A DNA stretch of 7,826 nucleotides, taken from the NCBI GenBank assembly GCA_028275245.1, contig JAPWVA010000044.1:1-7826 (forward strand), given 5' to 3'. A model generated the notes under the pieces. It did no database searches, was not told the DNA's origin, and saw nothing but the letters and a program-made list of their open reading frames with translations. Source of the DNA: Actinomycetota bacterium (GTDB lineage Bacteria; Actinomycetota; Geothermincolia; Geothermincolales; RBG-13-55-18). Made by a program: the position numbers and the translations under genes. Shown here piece after piece: positions 6,163 through 7,826 of the stretch (within the stretch, counting starts at the first letter, position 1; the number at the start of each line of letters is the position of its first letter).

Positions 6163-7671
6163 ATGAATTTGTATCAGAACCTGGTCAGGACAGCCCAGAA
6201 AAATCCCGATGCCACGGCGATCCTGTTCGGCCACGAGACCATATCCTACGGGGACCTTCTGGCCAGAACCCACCGCTTCGCCAACGCCCTGCGTGAGCTG
6301 GGGATCGGCCGGGATTCCAAGGTAGCCCTGCTCATGCGCAACATCCCGGAGTTCATCGTCTCCTACTACGCCGCCCTGGCCCTGGGAGCCACGGTGGTTC
6401 CCCTCTGCTACATGTGCCTAGCCGAGGAGGTGGAGAAGATCGCCCTGGACTCTGCGGCGGACACCCTGGTCACCAATTTCGAGTTCGACGACCTTTTACG
6501 CGCGCTGCGCCAGAAGCTGGGCGACAGGCTTCGCCACGTCATAGTGAGCGGTCTCTCAGACCAGGAGGGGGTCCTCTCCATGGAAAAACTTATGGAGGGA
6601 AAGCCTTCCCAGCTGGAGGCAGAGGACCTGTCCGAGGATGACTTGGCGGTACTCCTTTACGCGCCCACCTCGGCCAGGGTGGTCCGGGGTTGCATGCTCA
6701 CCCACGGTAACCTGGATTCCAATGCCGCACTGGTCATAAAGCAGTGCAGGCTGACTCAGGAAGACGTGGTCATGGGCGTGCTACCCTTCTTCGCTGCTTA
6801 TGGCCAGACATGCGTCATGAACGCCTCCATAAAGGCGGGGGCCTGCATGGTGCTGCACGAGTCCTTCATCCCCGGCGAAGTGCTCAAGTCCCTGCAGCAC
6901 GACAAGGTGACCGTCTTCTTCGGGGTGCCCACCATGTACGTGTACATACTCAACCACCCTCTCATCTACCAGTACGACCTAAGCTCGGTGCGGCTATGGG
7001 TATGCGGGGGCGCGCCTATCTCCCGAGAGACGTTGGAGCGGTGGAACAATGAGATCGGCTCGCCCATATACGAAGGCTATGGCCTTACCGAGGCCTCCCC
7101 GGTGGTTTCCATGCAGCCCCTGGACGGTACTTACAAGCTGGGGTCCATCGGTATTCCCGGGGAGGGCATAGAGGTCAAAGTGGTGGATGACGAGGGGAGG
7201 GAGCTGGAACCGGGCGAGGTGGGCGAGCTCATCGTGCGCGGCCCCAACGTGATGAAGGGCTATTATAACAAGCCCGAGGAGACGGAGAAGGTGTTGCGGG
7301 GCGGCTGGTTATACACCGGGGACATGGTCTACATCGACGAGGACGGCTACCTCTTCATCGTAGGGCGGAAGAAGGACCTCATAATCCGGGGTGGCTTCAA
7401 CATATACCCTCGTGAGATCGAGGAGGTCCTAACCTCCCATCCCCTCATCTCGGAGGCCGCGGTGGTGGGGATACCCAACAAGTACCTGGGGGAGGAGGTC
7501 AAGGCCTACGTAAAACTGAAGCCGGGCTCCAAGCTCACCGAGGAGCAGGTGCTGGAGTACTGCGAGGAGAGGCTTCCGTATTACAAGACTCCCAAGTTCG
7601 TGGTCTTCGTGAAATCCTTCAAGAAGGACCCCTCTGGGCAGATCATCAAGGACCTCATAGAGGAAGGGTAG
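6163..7671 (+). CDS. AMP-binding acyl-CoA synthetase homologue with degenerate catalytic motifs
   Basis: A 502-residue protein of the ANL (acyl-CoA synthetase/adenylation) superfamily, close in layout to medium- and long-chain fatty acid-CoA ligases, which activate carboxylic acids with ATP and CoA. Intact parts: YGLTE (306-310), GWLYTGD (381-387), GRKKDLIIRGG (401-411) and the hinge into the C-terminal domain. Two key motifs are altered. The phosphate-binding loop, normally TSGTTGxPKG, reads APTSARVVRG (167-176), losing the Ser/Thr/Gly-rich segment and the lysine. The C-terminal PSGK, whose lysine catalyses adenylation, reads PSGQ (Gln493). The His usually found in LPxFH is Ala in LPFFAAYG (208-214). 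Length and reading frame are otherwise normal, so this is not simple decay. The start ATG has GAGAGG 6 nt upstream. No signal peptide or membrane segment is evident. Family membership is secure; activity and substrate are not. Confidence 0.88.
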   Translation: MNLYQNLVRTAQKNPDATAILFGHETISYGDLLARTHRFANALRELGIGRDSKVALLMRNIPEFIVSYYAALALGATVVPLCYMCLAEEVEKIALDSAADTLVTNFEFDDLLRALRQKLGDRLRHVIVSGLSDQEGVLSMEKLMEGKPSQLEAEDLSEDDLAVLLYAPTSARVVRGCMLTHGNLDSNAALVIKQCRLTQEDVVMGVLPFFAAYGQTCVMNASIKAGACMVLHESFIPGEVLKSLQHDKVTVFFGVPTMYVYILNHPLIYQYDLSSVRLWVCGGAPISRETLERWNNEIGSPIYEGYGLTEASPVVSMQPLDGTYKLGSIGIPGEGIEVKVVDDEGRELEPGEVGELIVRGPNVMKGYYNKPEETEKVLRGGWLYTGDMVYIDEDGYLFIVGRKKDLIIRGGFNIYPREIEEVLTSHPLISEAAVVGIPNKYLGEEVKAYVKLKPGSKLTEEQVLEYCEERLPYYKTPKFVVFVKSFKKDPSGQIIKDLIEEG

Positions 7672-7685
7672 CGGAAGATCGTGGC

Positions 7686-7705
7686 GGGGCGCCGGGAAGG
7701 GGGGG
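7686..7705 (+). other. G-rich tract matching a G-quadruplex pattern
   Basis: The spacer after the acyl-CoA synthetase homologue holds four G3 tracts (7687-7689, 7694-7696, 7699-7701, 7703-7705) with loops of 4, 2 and 1 nt on the coding strand. GCGCC (7689-7693) and GGCGC (7704-7708) could instead form a competing GC hairpin. No T-run follows. I see no other signal in 7672-7759. In GC-rich DNA this may be chance. Confidence 0.3.
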
Positions 7706-7759
7706 CGCGCTACCCGTTCGTGAGCCCGGGGGCGGCGGGTTGGAGCGGAGAGGGAGGGC

Positions 7760-7826
7760 TTGGCCGGTTCCTTCCTGGAAAGGGTCATAGAGTTCCTGAA
7801 GCCCGTCTTTGCCTACTGGGGCTATC
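7760..7826 (+). CDS. Unidentified protein, N-terminal fragment (3' partial)
   Basis: An open frame starts at TTG 7760, the first possible start after an in-frame TGA at 7721-7723, and runs off the window. The 22 codons include the segment FLERVIEFLKPVFAYWGY, an amphipathic stretch leading into aromatic residues that looks like genuine protein and shows the codon choice of the neighbouring genes. A GGAGAG (7747-7752) lies 7 nt before the TTG. The start of a membrane protein is possible, but the fragment is too short to place in a family. It is in the same direction as the gene before it, 88 nt downstream. Confidence 0.45.
   Translation, partial: MAGSFLERVIEFLKPVFAYWGY

Noticed and set aside
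6093..6296. Short plus-strand open frame overlapping the start of the acyl-CoA synthetase homologue
   Set aside because: It overlaps the well supported gene in another frame, has no family motif, and its C-terminal half is out-of-frame reading of the synthetase homologue.
6661..6700. Frameshift as the explanation for the missing ATP-binding loop
   Set aside because: The flanking motifs (AVLLY before, MLTHGNL after) are in one frame with the normal spacing, and neither alternative frame gives TSGTTGxPKG.
1..7826. CRISPR array, tRNA or rRNA genes, insertion sequence
   Set aside because: I saw no spaced direct repeats, no cloverleaf-like sequence, no transposase motifs and no terminal inverted repeats.

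Overview
The window is a GC-rich, gene-dense stretch with every supported gene on the + strand. It looks like part of a one-carbon (Wood-Ljungdahl, reductive acetyl-CoA) region of an anaerobic bacterium. Two things point that way: a methyltetrahydrofolate:corrinoid methyltransferase of the AcsE type, and a selenocysteine-containing, NAD-linked formate dehydrogenase built from NuoE-, NuoF- and NuoG/FdhA-like subunits. GC-rich third positions together with frequent AGG (Arg) and ATA (Ile) codons would fit an anaerobic actinobacterial or clostridial/Moorella-like lineage. The sequence alone does not settle the taxon.

Layout: (1) 1-824, the 5'-truncated acsE-like gene. (2) 883-1410, a NuoE-like [2Fe-2S] subunit with a TTG start. 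(3) 1400-3256, a NuoF-like NADH/FMN subunit with an extra N-terminal [2Fe-2S] domain and a C-terminal 2x[4Fe-4S] ferredoxin domain; it overlaps the previous gene by 11 nt. (4) 3269-6007, the catalytic formate dehydrogenase subunit FdhA. A naive ORF caller splits it in two at an in-frame TGA (4325-4327). That TGA sits exactly at the family's selenocysteine site and is followed at once by a SECIS-like hairpin with a GGTCT loop, so it should be read as one 912-residue selenoprotein. (5) 6008-6162, an intergenic region with a weak terminator-like hairpin, a perfect 8-bp inverted repeat flanking a TAGAAT box, and a second perfect 6-bp dyad just before the next gene. (6) 6163-7671, a full-length AMP-binding acyl-CoA synthetase homologue whose phosphate-binding loop and catalytic C-terminal lysine motif are both altered. 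(7) 7672-7759, a G-rich spacer, followed by the first 22 codons of a probable further gene running off the window.

How the genes fit together: the FDH trio would interconvert CO2 and formate with NAD(H), and possibly also ferredoxin, because the NuoF subunit has the domain layout of flavin-based bifurcating enzymes. Formate feeds the methyl branch via tetrahydrofolate. The AcsE-like enzyme works at the other end of that branch, moving the methyl group from methyl-THF to the corrinoid protein. The acyl-CoA synthetase homologue probably belongs to a separate transcription unit. The best leads are the recoded TGA with its hairpin, the apparent pseudoenzyme character of the acyl-CoA synthetase homologue, and the dyads in front of it.
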